This document shows positions 26,624 to 34,755 of a DNA stretch of 64,000 nucleotides, one piece after another. Positions within the stretch are counted from its first letter, which is position 1. Each line of letters begins with the position of its first letter. Origin of the DNA: Paenibacillus kobensis NBRC 15729 (GTDB lineage: Bacteria > Bacillota > Bacilli > Paenibacillales > Paenibacillaceae). The notes under the pieces are model-generated. The model made no database searches. It worked only from the letters and a program-made list of their open reading frames with translations, and was not told where the DNA came from. Location: the NCBI RefSeq assembly GCF_004000825.1, contig NZ_BILZ01000025.1:19062-83061 (forward strand), in the 5' to 3' direction. The position numbers were made by a program, and so were the translations under genes.

Positions 26624-27559
26624 GCCGTTTATCGAGCGGTAGGAGATGAGCCAAAACACGGCCAAGTAAGCAGCGGTAACAGCAGCAGAAAAAGCCAGCG
26701 TCATGCCCTTAATAAGCGGAGCGCCTTCGAAATACACGTTAAAGTCGGTGTTGGCGAACAGCACGTAGCGCGTCACCTCAAGCTTCGTCGCGAGCAGCCG
26801 CGTAGCCATGCCCGCCGAGAAATAAATAAACAACGACACCGCGATCGAAATAGCCGAATGCTTGACGAGCGCCGATATCGTATAGGCGAGCGCCGCCATA
26901 ATGGACAGCTCCAGCCCCGCCAATGCCCAGTACCGGAGCGTCGATTGAACAAGCGATTGCTCCACGACCGTACCGTCGCTGACGATAAGCCGGACATCTG
27001 ACCCTCCGAAGCCGAACAGCACGTAGCCGATGAGAAGGGAGACCAGAAGCAGGAAGGCGGTTGCTGTGACCGTCAGCAGCGGAATCATGGCGAATTTGGC
27101 ATGGAGGAAGGAAGCTCTTGAGGTCGGTTTCAGAAATAACGCTTTGATTGTCCCTTGCTGGTATTCGGCAGCCAGCGTATAAGCGCCGAAGGAAATAATG
27201 TAAAGTCCGATCAGCGACAGCAGCAGCTGATTGCTCCGGACAAAATGCCAGGCGCTGCGTTCGTTCTCGGGCTTCAAATGGTGTTCGAGCCTGTACTCAT
27301 GAATAAGAATATCCTCCTGATTCACTTCGTACATCAACGTGCCGGGACGCAGCTCCTCTTGTGTTGTCTTCAAACTGTCGAGCTGCCGCTGCACTTGTGC
27401 CTCCCAGTTGTCCGAAGACGCCGTCTCCGGCTTGACCCCGTATTTCTGATAAGCCCCATTCGCGACAGACAGTGCGAACAATACAGCCATCAGCACGTAG
27501 AACAAACGCTGGCGGTGCAACTTCATCCATTCCCCGAATAATACGATCATCATACACAT
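26603..27559 (-). CDS. ABC-2-type transporter permease (BcrB-like), candidate lantibiotic immunity
   Basis: Membrane subunit of 318 residues. One N-terminal helix (about 18-36) is followed by a large external loop of about 80 residues and five further helices (about 110-310), the typical ABC-2 layout. It starts directly after the ATPase gene (1-bp gap), so the two form one exporter. The operon order HTH, 3-TM protein, ATPase, permease follows the lanthipeptide genes on the same strand. By analogy with LanFEG/BcrAB systems it may protect the producer (inference). Alternative starts lie 2 and 3 codons downstream. Confidence 0.82.
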   Translation of the reverse strand: MCMMIVLFGEWMKLHRQRLFYVLMAVLFALSVANGAYQKYGVKPETASSDNWEAQVQRQLDSLKTTQEELRPGTLMYEVNQEDILIHEYRLEHHLKPENERSAWHFVRSNQLLLSLIGLYIISFGAYTLAAEYQQGTIKALFLKPTSRASFLHAKFAMIPLLTVTATAFLLLVSLLIGYVLFGFGGSDVRLIVSDGTVVEQSLVQSTLRYWALAGLELSIMAALAYTISALVKHSAISIAVSLFIYFSAGMATRLLATKLEVTRYVLFANTDFNVYFEGAPLIKGMTLAFSAAVTAAYLAVFWLISYRSINGRDVPLS

Positions 27560-27560
27560 C

Positions 27561-28487
27561 CTATCCGCTTTGTTTATTTCTCGTCATACGCAAATATTCA
27601 CTCTCCAGATCGAACGCTTTCTCTCGAATCGATTTCACTGGCAATCCGCCAAGCAACGCAAGCAGTGCCGGATAATGCTCCCGCTCCATCAGGAACGTCA
27701 AGACGTTCTCCCCTTGGCGGGTCACGTCGTGAATATAAGATTGCGCGGTCAGCAGCGCATATGCTTGATCACGCTGTTCGAACTCTACTGCGAAGGACAG
27801 CACCGCATCTCTGTGGACCTGAGCCGACGGAGTGCCGATCAAGCTCAGCTTCTTGTCGTGCAGCAAGCCGAACCGGTCGCATATTTGCTCCACTTCGCTC
27901 AACTGATGACTCGATATAACGACGGCAAGCCCTTTCTCCTTCGCAATGCGCCCGATCAACTGGCGGAAGTCGATAACGCCGCCGGGGTCCAGCCCATTGA
28001 GCGGCTCATCTAGAATTAGAAGCGACGGCTCGTTAAGCAGACACTGAGCGATTGCAAGCCGCTGCCGCATGCCAAGCGAATATTGGCCGATGCGTTTATA
28101 GACGTAATCAGACATGCCCATCAGCTCGATGACATCGTCCAGTTGCTGCTTCTTGCCGTGCCGCCCGTAGAGACCGCACAAATAGTTTAATTGGTCGATG
28201 CCGCGAAAATATTTGTACAAGGCCGGTCCTTCAATAATGGCTCCAAGCTCGCGAAGCGCTTCCTTGCGCCGCTTCTCCAGCGAAAAGCCGCCGATCGATA
28301 CGGAGCCTGCCGTCGGCCGGATCAAGCTGGCAATCATTCCGAGCGTCGTCGTCTTGCCCGCCCCGTTCTCCCCGATCAGCCCGAATATCTCACCCTTCAT
28401 GAGCGTGAACGAAACGTCCTCGACGATCATCCGCCCTTGTCTTTGCTTCGTCAGTCCCTTCACCTGCAATGCCGGAGCATGACTCAT
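27561..28487 (-). CDS. ABC transporter ATPase (BcrA/LanF-like)
   Basis: Nucleotide-binding subunit of 308 residues. Walker A GENGAGKTT, the signature YSLGMRQRLAIAQCLL, Walker B SLLILDEPLNGLDP and the switch His in VISSHQLSEV are all intact. The C-terminal 80 residues are typical of BcrA/LanF-type antibiotic-resistance ATPases. It is preceded by the small membrane protein gene and followed by the permease. The start at 28487 is preferred because AGGTGATG precedes it; the frame is open 3 codons further. Probable function is self-protection or peptide detoxification. Confidence 0.87.
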   Translation of the reverse strand: MSHAPALQVKGLTKQRQGRMIVEDVSFTLMKGEIFGLIGENGAGKTTTLGMIASLIRPTAGSVSIGGFSLEKRRKEALRELGAIIEGPALYKYFRGIDQLNYLCGLYGRHGKKQQLDDVIELMGMSDYVYKRIGQYSLGMRQRLAIAQCLLNEPSLLILDEPLNGLDPGGVIDFRQLIGRIAKEKGLAVVISSHQLSEVEQICDRFGLLHDKKLSLIGTPSAQVHRDAVLSFAVEFEQRDQAYALLTAQSYIHDVTRQGENVLTFLMEREHYPALLALLGGLPVKSIREKAFDLESEYLRMTRNKQSG

Positions 28488-28496
28488 TCTCATCAC

Positions 28497-28790
28497 CTAC
28501 ATTTTCCAATTATAATAAACCGCTGACGCAACGAACGTTAGATGGGCCATCAGAAGCACGACCATAACCGCTTCCTTAAAGTGCTCGTCAAGCGAATCGA
28601 TTCCGGAATATTTCGCCACGATGAACAGGATGGCAAGTGCAATCAGCATCACATAATAGGCCATCTGATAAGCGCTTTTCAGAATCGTACTCGTACGCTC
28701 ATCCTTCCCCCTTGGGAAAATAAAAGCAAAATATAAAGCCGACAGACCGAACACAAGAAGCGCAAGCGGCGTCAAATAAGTCATAAACAC
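28497..28790 (-). CDS. Small 3-TM membrane protein, CylR1-like partner of the HTH regulator
   Basis: A 97-residue protein with three predicted helices (about 5-25, 42-60, 70-90). It follows the HTH gene with a stop-to-start gap of one base (TGA C GTG), so translation is coupled. Pairing of a about 70-residue XRE regulator with a 95-residue 3-TM protein is the arrangement of CylR2/CylR1 in the enterococcal cytolysin locus, where the pair keeps the lantibiotic operon off until its signal appears. The function here is inferred from size, topology and context. Confidence 0.65.
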   Translation of the reverse strand: MFMTYLTPLALLVFGLSALYFAFIFPRGKDERTSTILKSAYQMAYYVMLIALAILFIVAKYSGIDSLDEHFKEAVMVVLLMAHLTFVASAVYYNWKM

Positions 28791-28791
28791 G

Positions 28792-29022
28792 TCAATTCCC
28801 CCCCTTCTCCAGTTGATCCGAATGAAACTGGAACACCTCGTTAATATCCGCGTCGAACAGCTCGGCGACCCGGAATGCCAGCATCAAGGACGGATTGTAC
28901 TTGTTCGCTTCCAGCGACACGACGGTTTGTCTGCTCACCCCCAGCAGCTCGGCCAACTGCTTCTGCGACCATTTGCGGCTAGCCCTCAGCACATGGATCC
29001 TATTTTCCAGCCACTGCTCCAC
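28792..29022 (-). CDS. XRE-family HTH regulator (CylR2-like)
   Basis: A 76-residue DNA-binding protein consisting almost only of the helix-turn-helix domain: WSQKQLAELLGVSRQTVVSLE then NKYNPSLMLAFRVAELF. This is the CylR2/YgzD type, with a C-terminal extension VFQFH. It starts at GTG with GGAGGGATATA upstream. First gene of a four-gene operon with the 3-TM protein and the ABC transporter. A long inverted repeat just upstream is the probable site of autoregulation. Confidence 0.88.
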   Translation of the reverse strand: MEQWLENRIHVLRASRKWSQKQLAELLGVSRQTVVSLEANKYNPSLMLAFRVAELFDADINEVFQFHSDQLEKGGN

Positions 29023-29047
29023 TATATCCCTCCCTCCTCAAGAGGAT

Positions 29048-29086
29048 TGTAATATATTTATGACAAAAAGTAAAATATATATTACA
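29048..29086. promoter_or_regulatory. AT-rich inverted repeat, candidate operator of the XRE regulator
   Basis: TGTAATATAT and ATATATTACA arms, about 19 bp apart, lie 26 bp upstream of the GTG start and overlap the likely promoter. CylR2-type regulators bind inverted repeats of this sort. Confidence 0.5.
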
Positions 29087-29091
29087 CAAAT

Positions 29092-29121
29092 AGACCTTTC
29101 CACTCATCCGTGGAAAGGTCT
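29092..29121 (-). terminator. Terminator of the lanthipeptide operon
   Basis: On the minus strand a 12-bp perfect stem (AGACCTTTCCAC with GTGGAAAGGTCT) is followed by ATTTGTG, 31 bp after the lanM1 stop. The U tract is weak, so read-through into the ABC operon is possible. Confidence 0.65.
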
Positions 29122-29151
29122 CACCTTGTTCCCTCCGCTTCCGACAGCTGT

Positions 29152-32100
29152 CTAGCGAAGCTCAAGCGTCAATAAGGACGGCACGCGGTCGCGATCGTGA
29201 ATACGCAGCAGACCGTAACCGATGCTGGCCAGACCGTTCATAACGCCGACCGCATTCACGTCCGCCTTGATCGCGCAGGACGGCTTGAACAGACTCTCAA
29301 GGAGCGAACGCTCATATGCAGCCGCCTGAGTCTGAAGCCCAGGATCGCCTGCCTCAGCCGCTTGATTCAAAATGTCCGCATTTCCCATCGCGCCATGACA
29401 GAAGGAGAAATTGCCGCCCATCTCCGCTGCAAGCGTCGCCTTCACGGCAGCCGCAACATCCGCTTCCAGCCCTTCGAATTGCGGACAGCGATGCGCCGCA
29501 GCAAGGCGGGACAGGAGAATGCCCGGGGCGCCGTGGCACCATGCCAATGAATGCTGGTCCAAGTGATCGCTGAACCAATTGCCGACCTCCGCATCGAATT
29601 TCGTATTCTCGTAAGCGACGGCCTCCTTTATGAGCGCGGCAATCTCATCCTGCCGTTGGGAGTAAGGCATGAAGCAACATAACGCATATATTATACCGGC
29701 GTTGCCGTGCGAGAAGCCGATGTACGGTTTGCTGTCTTCCCCGCCCGGACTCCATGCGATACCGGTCGGCTGCGACTTCGCATGGGCAGCCAAATGACCG
29801 ACGACGAGGTCTCCGATTCGCCGCAGCTCGGTATCGCGCTCATAGTCCATGACACGCGCAAGCACCGTCAGTGCCCCTGCGCTGCCGCCGATCATGTCGA
29901 ACAGCTTGTCTCCCTGCACCAGACGGGGAAGCTCTCGAAGCAAGCGGACTCCCGTGCTTCTTCGCCCCGGATCGTCCAATATGCGTCCGAGCTGATAGAA
30001 GGAATACGCCATTCCCCCTAGTCCAAGAAACGCTCCGATATTAATATTGTCCGGTTCGATGAACTGATCCAGCACGAGCTCGATCGGCCGAATAGCCGCC
30101 TCGCATGCATGGCGGTACTTCTCTCGGCCCGTCGTCTGCCATAGATAAGCGAAGAATAAGGCAATGCCCGGATTGCCGTCGTACAGCCCCGGCCCCGTTA
30201 TCGAGAATTGCCACATCGTTTCGCTGCCGCCCTTGGTCACCATGCTTGTCCAGCAATACTCTTCTCCTTGCGGGCCGTCGTGCTTTACGGCCGAGCGAAT
30301 CAGCACGTCGGCAATCAGCTCCGCCCTGCCCACCAGATCGACCTCGCCGCCATCCGGCGCCGCCCAGCCTTCCAGATCGGCCATCTTAATATCCTCCTCG
30401 GCGTACATCGCCGAAATGGTCGAGCGAATAATGGTCAACTGGTTCGCCAGATCCGACTCCGAATAATGCTCAAGCTTGGACAGGCTGCGCTGCAGACCGT
30501 CGACCTTGTAGAAGTCGCTGATCCTCTGCTGACGCGAATTCCAGAGGTCGCGGCTGGAAGGTGTCGTATAGAAATATGGAATATCTCCGCCAAGCATATC
30601 CTCAATCTCCGATACGGCCGCCCGGCTGACGACATCCGATACGCCAGTCACCCGGTTGAGCAGCAGCTCCCGGTCCAGTTGATTGCGCATAAAGTCGGGG
30701 TGGTAGCTTAAGTGCAGCAGTCTTGCATATTTCATTGTACTGGACAATATTTTACGGATCTCGCATTGCGCGAACGTTGTCAGCTTCTCTTTGGTTTCAT
30801 TGGCATGCTGCATAAAGAACGTGTACACCGCTTCGAAGCCCCGGCATATGGAGTCCAAATAGTCGACGATATTAGCTGATTCGTCGTCGCTGCCGATCGG
30901 ATTGTTATGTCCCGGCGATACGATGCCGAACTGCTTGGCGAACCTCATCTCGTCGGTGTATGCTCCTTCGACGGTGCTGATTTTGAACGGGCTGATCTGC
31001 TCCTCGCGCCCTCCGATTCCGCTAATGTCGAACGGTTGCCGCTTATCTACGGCCACCGGAATTACGCCCGTCGACAGTACCGAATCACGAATGAGCATGA
31101 GCGCCTTATTGATGGCTCCACTGTCCGTCAGATCGTGATCGATGCCCAGCGGATGATGGAACAACGACTCCAGATCGATCAGCACCGGTTGATCGCCGCA
31201 GGCGATAATATTCTCATAATGAAAGTCCGTCGCGTTCATCGTATGCAGTACGGCAAGCAGCTTGCCTAACCGATAATAGAACCGCTCCGCTTGGCTATCC
31301 GTCCCGCTTTGTTCGTGCGCCACGAATTCCATCCAGCCATATCCGTCCCGATTGACGGCGGATACCGTAAGAAGAGGCGCCTGATCGTCCATTCTGTCGT
31401 TCATCCACGCCAGCAAGTTCTGGAACGTCTCGTCAATTTTCATATCTCTGGGCTTATAGACGATTCTGCTGCCGCAGCCATACCGAATAATGACGACAGT
31501 TCGCCCCTGCTTGTGCGAATCGCCTTGGCCGAGCTCCAGACGCTCGATAACCCGCTCTTCTATTCCGAACTGCTCGGAGAGCAAGGCCCAATCGGCGAAG
31601 GAGCGGGATACCGCTTCCAGAATGGAACGCTTGACGTCGCGCGTCTTCTCAGCCAGCAGCCGGAACAGGACCGGATATTCCTGCAGCAGCGCTAGGCGAT
31701 ACGACTCCCGGTTCAAATATTGCTCGACGTAGCTCGAATAACGCTCTTCCGGCGTGCCGCCTGCGAGACTGCCTTCCGTCCGAAGGTAATTGATCTCCAG
31801 CATCAGCGTCTTATGCGCAATCGCATATAATTGGTCCAAGTAATATTTGACAATATCGTTCTTGGCGTCCAGGCGAATCTCATGCCGATAGCCGGGCAGC
31901 AAATCGTAGAACATCTGGTAATAAAACTCCCGAAGGAACGGCTCAAAGAACGTATAGAACGGAAACGTGCGCAAGGCGATCGTCTCGTAATCGTCCCCCG
32001 CTTCCGTTCTCGCTTCCCCCTGCCCCAAATATATGTTCTCTATGTAATCAACCCATTCGGAGCTTGCCCCGAAGTCCTCCGGCTCGTCACGGTCGAAGTG

Positions 32101-32289
32101 ACTGCCGACGAATGCAACGTCTACCTTATACCGCTGCTCTAGCAGGCTGGCGAACTCCGATTGATGTTGCAGGCCGAGCAGCCCCTTCCAATAGGGCAGA
32201 GCCATCGTCAGATCCGCTTCTTCCGCAGCGGAAGGGCCGCTTTTGCGCTCACTAATGTTCAGCGCCCGATAAGCATAGGCTGTTGTCAT
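29152..32289 (-). CDS. lanM: Class II lanthipeptide synthetase LanM1 (alpha-peptide enzyme)
   Basis: Bifunctional enzyme of 1045 residues that dehydrates Ser/Thr and closes lanthionine rings. The dehydratase (DUF4135) half shows GDSHKQGRTV, the Lys in VYKPRDM, and kinase-like DFHYENII and LIDLES motifs. The LanC-like cyclase half, from about residue 690 (GPGLYDGNPGIALF), has the zinc ligands in WCHGAPG (Cys about 918) and FCHGAMGN (Cys-His about 964). All key residues are intact. It lies directly downstream of the alpha precursor, so that is its likely substrate. AGAGGAG 8 nt ahead of ATG sets the start; a GTG one codon upstream is possible. Confidence 0.95.
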   Translation of the reverse strand: MTTAYAYRALNISERKSGPSAAEEADLTMALPYWKGLLGLQHQSEFASLLEQRYKVDVAFVGSHFDRDEPEDFGASSEWVDYIENIYLGQGEARTEAGDDYETIALRTFPFYTFFEPFLREFYYQMFYDLLPGYRHEIRLDAKNDIVKYYLDQLYAIAHKTLMLEINYLRTEGSLAGGTPEERYSSYVEQYLNRESYRLALLQEYPVLFRLLAEKTRDVKRSILEAVSRSFADWALLSEQFGIEERVIERLELGQGDSHKQGRTVVIIRYGCGSRIVYKPRDMKIDETFQNLLAWMNDRMDDQAPLLTVSAVNRDGYGWMEFVAHEQSGTDSQAERFYYRLGKLLAVLHTMNATDFHYENIIACGDQPVLIDLESLFHHPLGIDHDLTDSGAINKALMLIRDSVLSTGVIPVAVDKRQPFDISGIGGREEQISPFKISTVEGAYTDEMRFAKQFGIVSPGHNNPIGSDDESANIVDYLDSICRGFEAVYTFFMQHANETKEKLTTFAQCEIRKILSSTMKYARLLHLSYHPDFMRNQLDRELLLNRVTGVSDVVSRAAVSEIEDMLGGDIPYFYTTPSSRDLWNSRQQRISDFYKVDGLQRSLSKLEHYSESDLANQLTIIRSTISAMYAEEDIKMADLEGWAAPDGGEVDLVGRAELIADVLIRSAVKHDGPQGEEYCWTSMVTKGGSETMWQFSITGPGLYDGNPGIALFFAYLWQTTGREKYRHACEAAIRPIELVLDQFIEPDNINIGAFLGLGGMAYSFYQLGRILDDPGRRSTGVRLLRELPRLVQGDKLFDMIGGSAGALTVLARVMDYERDTELRRIGDLVVGHLAAHAKSQPTGIAWSPGGEDSKPYIGFSHGNAGIIYALCCFMPYSQRQDEIAALIKEAVAYENTKFDAEVGNWFSDHLDQHSLAWCHGAPGILLSRLAAAHRCPQFEGLEADVAAAVKATLAAEMGGNFSFCHGAMGNADILNQAAEAGDPGLQTQAAAYERSLLESLFKPSCAIKADVNAVGVMNGLASIGYGLLRIHDRDRVPSLLTLELR

Positions 32290-32309
32290 CACACGATCTC
32301 CTCTCGCAC

Positions 32310-32344
32310 GACGAAGAGATAAGCTCTTCGCTTATCTCTTCGTC
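32310..32344 (-). other. 15-bp hairpin between the alpha precursor and lanM1
   Basis: GACGAAGAGATAAGC pairs perfectly with GCTTATCTCTTCGTC around a 5-nt loop, 20 bp after the precursor stop. No U tract follows, so it is more likely an mRNA-stabilising or partial-attenuation element. Such elements keep precursor mRNA in excess over enzyme mRNA in many lantibiotic operons. Confidence 0.7.
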
Positions 32345-32363
32345 CAATCGCAGAATAAATGAA

Positions 32364-32609
32364 TTATTTGCAAGATTTCTGGCACTCTACCGTCAACGTG
32401 CACACGTGGCCGTTGTTGCCGATGAAGTAGCTAGCCGCTGCGCAAGCAAGCGACGTCAGAATCGTCTCTGCCCAGCGAACTTCCGCTGCACCCGTCGCTG
32501 CGCCGCCGACGCTCAGAAGCTCGTCAGCGTTCAGCTCAGCGATAGGGTTCTCGATCGGCAGCGCTGCGTTATGAGCTCTGTCGTAAGGATTTTTCCAACC
32601 TTTGTTCAT
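32364..32609 (-). CDS. lanA1: Lanthipeptide precursor, alpha component (LtnA1/lichenicidin-alpha type)
   Basis: An 81-residue precursor. The leader starts MNKGWKNPYDR (compare WKNP...R in lichenicidin alpha) and ends in the double-Gly LanT site ELNADELLSVGG (35-36). The core carries Cys56, 70, 76 and 80 and ends GNNGHVCTLTVECQKSCK. That matches the lipid-II-binding CTLTxEC ring of haloduracin alpha, lacticin 3147 A1 and lichenicidin alpha. Between GG and the ring region lies an unusual extension with GAAEVR (40-45), a possible second cleavage site. The start at 32609 is fixed by a perfect AGGAGGTG 7 nt upstream. The first 41 bp overlap the 3' end of lanT. Confidence 0.93.
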   Translation of the reverse strand: MNKGWKNPYDRAHNAALPIENPIAELNADELLSVGGAATGAAEVRWAETILTSLACAAASYFIGNNGHVCTLTVECQKSCK

Positions 32610-34755
32610 TATTTTCACCTCCTTTCATGCCGCTTCGATCGATATACGCCTCAATCAGCAGTTGATAGTAATCGCTTGACTGCAACAGCTGAGCATGCGT
32701 CCCGCATGCCGCCACCTGCCCGCGTTCCATCACGACGATTTGATCCGCGTCCATGACGGTAGACAAGCGGTGGGCGATAATGATGCGCGTGCAAGCCAGG
32801 TTGGACAAATATTGCTCGATCCGCTGCTCGTTAATGCTGTCCAGCGCATTGGTCGCTTCGTCGAACACGATAATTTTGGGTGAGTGGACCAGACATCTGG
32901 CGATCGCAACCCGCTGCCGCTGACCGCCAGACAAGTTGCTGGCCGCCTCAGACAGCACCGTATCGTATTTCATCGGCATCGCTTCGATCTCTTCATGGAT
33001 TTGAGCTGCTTGGGCCGCCCGAACGACCTCCTCCAACCCGACCTCCGGATAATTGCCCTTGATGTTCTCCAGTATCGATTGATTAAACAAGTAAGGCTGT
33101 TGGTTGACGATGCCCATCTGCCGGCGGATATGCGGCTTGTCGAGCTCGGCCAGATCGTGATCGTCATACATGACGTTGCCTGCGCTTGGCTCATACAAGC
33201 CGACAAGCAAATTCGCAAGCGTGCTCTTGCCAGAGCCGGAGGCGCCAATGACAGCAACCTTCTGGCCCGCCTCGATGTTCAGGCTGATATCTTTGAGCAC
33301 CGGGTCGGCATATTTCGTATAAGCGTAAGACACGCCGTCCAACCGGACATTCCCTTCGAGTTGGTGCTGAAGGTATGTCTTGTTCGGGTCCGATTCAACC
33401 GGAGTATCCATCACGTCCTGCACTCGACGCAAATAGACTTTCAACTGAAAGAACGTCTCGAACGACAGAATGAGCGAGTTCGCCGTCGCGATAAAATAAG
33501 CGGCGATCGACTGGAAGGCGATAAGCTCGCCGATCGTCATCTGCCCGCTGCTGACCCTCGTCGCCCCGATCCAGATGATGAACATCGGAATGTAGAACGT
33601 CAGCGAGCCGGAGAAGCCGTTGAGCAGGCCGAACAGCCTCTCCCGCCGCATGAACGTCTGCACGTACTGCGAATACAAGCGGTGCCAACGTGCCGATACG
33701 TTCTTCTCCGCGCCGGAGATTTTAATGTTCAGCATCCCTTGCACCGATTCGTTCTGCAGCGAGAACAGCTTCGTATCTTTCGCCAGCTCATCCCTGTTCG
33801 CCTCGTGCAAGAATGGCCGAATCGCATAAATCCCCAGATACAGCACGCCGACGAACAGGAAGATGAATAACGACAAGTACATCGATTTGGAAATCATATA
33901 CCCGACGATGACGACCAGCAGGATGCAGTCCAGAAAGCTCTTCATCACCTGGTTCGCAACGATCATGCGGATTGACCGCAGGTTGGAGAACCGGTACATC
34001 AAGTCGCCCGAGCTTCGGACCTGGAAGAAGCTGTACGGGATCGCCAGCATCCTTCCGAAGAATCCGCCCGACAGCTCGAAGTCGACGTTGCGGAATACGC
34101 GAATCATCGTCTCGTTCATCAGAAGACTGAAGGCGAAGTAGAGCACCAGCGCAAGCAGCAGGCTTTGAATATAGAGCGCCGTCGAGCTGCCGCTCTGCTT
34201 GACCAACAGATCGTCGATCATATGCTGGATAAATATCGGCGAGATCAGTGCGAACGCCTGCAACGAAATGTTGGAGGCCAGCATAAAAACCAGCATCCGC
34301 GGCTTCTTGAACAGCAGCTTCAAATAGGGCTTCCACAGGCTCTTCGGCCTCTGCTTCACGAAGCTCTCGCCCGGCTCCGCCCACAGCACGTAGCGGGAGA
34401 ACTTCGCCGAGAATTCCTCCTCGCTCAGCTTGGCTCTGCCGTTAGCCGGATCGAGGATATAATAGCGGCCGTTCTTAATCCGTTCCAGCACGATAAAATG
34501 CTTCTGCTCCCAGTAGCAAATGAGCGGTCCGTCCAGCTGCGACAATCGTTCCATTTTAAAGCATTTGACCTTAAAGCCAAGCTCCTCGGACAACCGCTTC
34601 AGCTCGAACAGCGTATTGCCGTCCCGCCCGCTGCCAATCCGGTCGCGCAGCTCGAACAGCGACAAATGCTTGCCGTAATATCCGCTGATCATCGCGACGC
34701 ATGCAAGGCCGCATTCGGTCTGACTCATCTGTTCAATAAACGGGACTTTACGCAT
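32569..34755 (-). CDS. lanT: Bifunctional peptidase/ABC exporter LanT
   Basis: Peptidase-containing ABC transporter of 728 residues that cuts the leader at the double-Gly site and exports the peptide. The C39 protease domain is at the N-terminus with QTECGLAC (Cys15), KHFIVL (His86) and DPANG (Asp102). Five to six membrane helices follow (about 155-430), then the nucleotide-binding domain with VIGASGSGKST, LSGGQRQRVAIARC and IIVFDEATNALD. The ATG start lies inside the last codons of lanM2 (8-bp overlap). The 3' end overlaps the alpha precursor start. As the only LanT it probably handles both precursors. Confidence 0.95.
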   Translation of the reverse strand: MRKVPFIEQMSQTECGLACVAMISGYYGKHLSLFELRDRIGSGRDGNTLFELKRLSEELGFKVKCFKMERLSQLDGPLICYWEQKHFIVLERIKNGRYYILDPANGRAKLSEEEFSAKFSRYVLWAEPGESFVKQRPKSLWKPYLKLLFKKPRMLVFMLASNISLQAFALISPIFIQHMIDDLLVKQSGSSTALYIQSLLLALVLYFAFSLLMNETMIRVFRNVDFELSGGFFGRMLAIPYSFFQVRSSGDLMYRFSNLRSIRMIVANQVMKSFLDCILLVVIVGYMISKSMYLSLFIFLFVGVLYLGIYAIRPFLHEANRDELAKDTKLFSLQNESVQGMLNIKISGAEKNVSARWHRLYSQYVQTFMRRERLFGLLNGFSGSLTFYIPMFIIWIGATRVSSGQMTIGELIAFQSIAAYFIATANSLILSFETFFQLKVYLRRVQDVMDTPVESDPNKTYLQHQLEGNVRLDGVSYAYTKYADPVLKDISLNIEAGQKVAVIGASGSGKSTLANLLVGLYEPSAGNVMYDDHDLAELDKPHIRRQMGIVNQQPYLFNQSILENIKGNYPEVGLEEVVRAAQAAQIHEEIEAMPMKYDTVLSEAASNLSGGQRQRVAIARCLVHSPKIIVFDEATNALDSINEQRIEQYLSNLACTRIIIAHRLSTVMDADQIVVMERGQVAACGTHAQLLQSSDYYQLLIEAYIDRSGMKGGENNEQRLEKSLRQSS

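Noticed and set aside
27561..28487. Generic drug-efflux ABC operon unrelated to the lanthipeptide genes
   Set aside because: Not fully excluded, but the same strand, direct adjacency and CylR-like gene pair make an immunity role the better working call.
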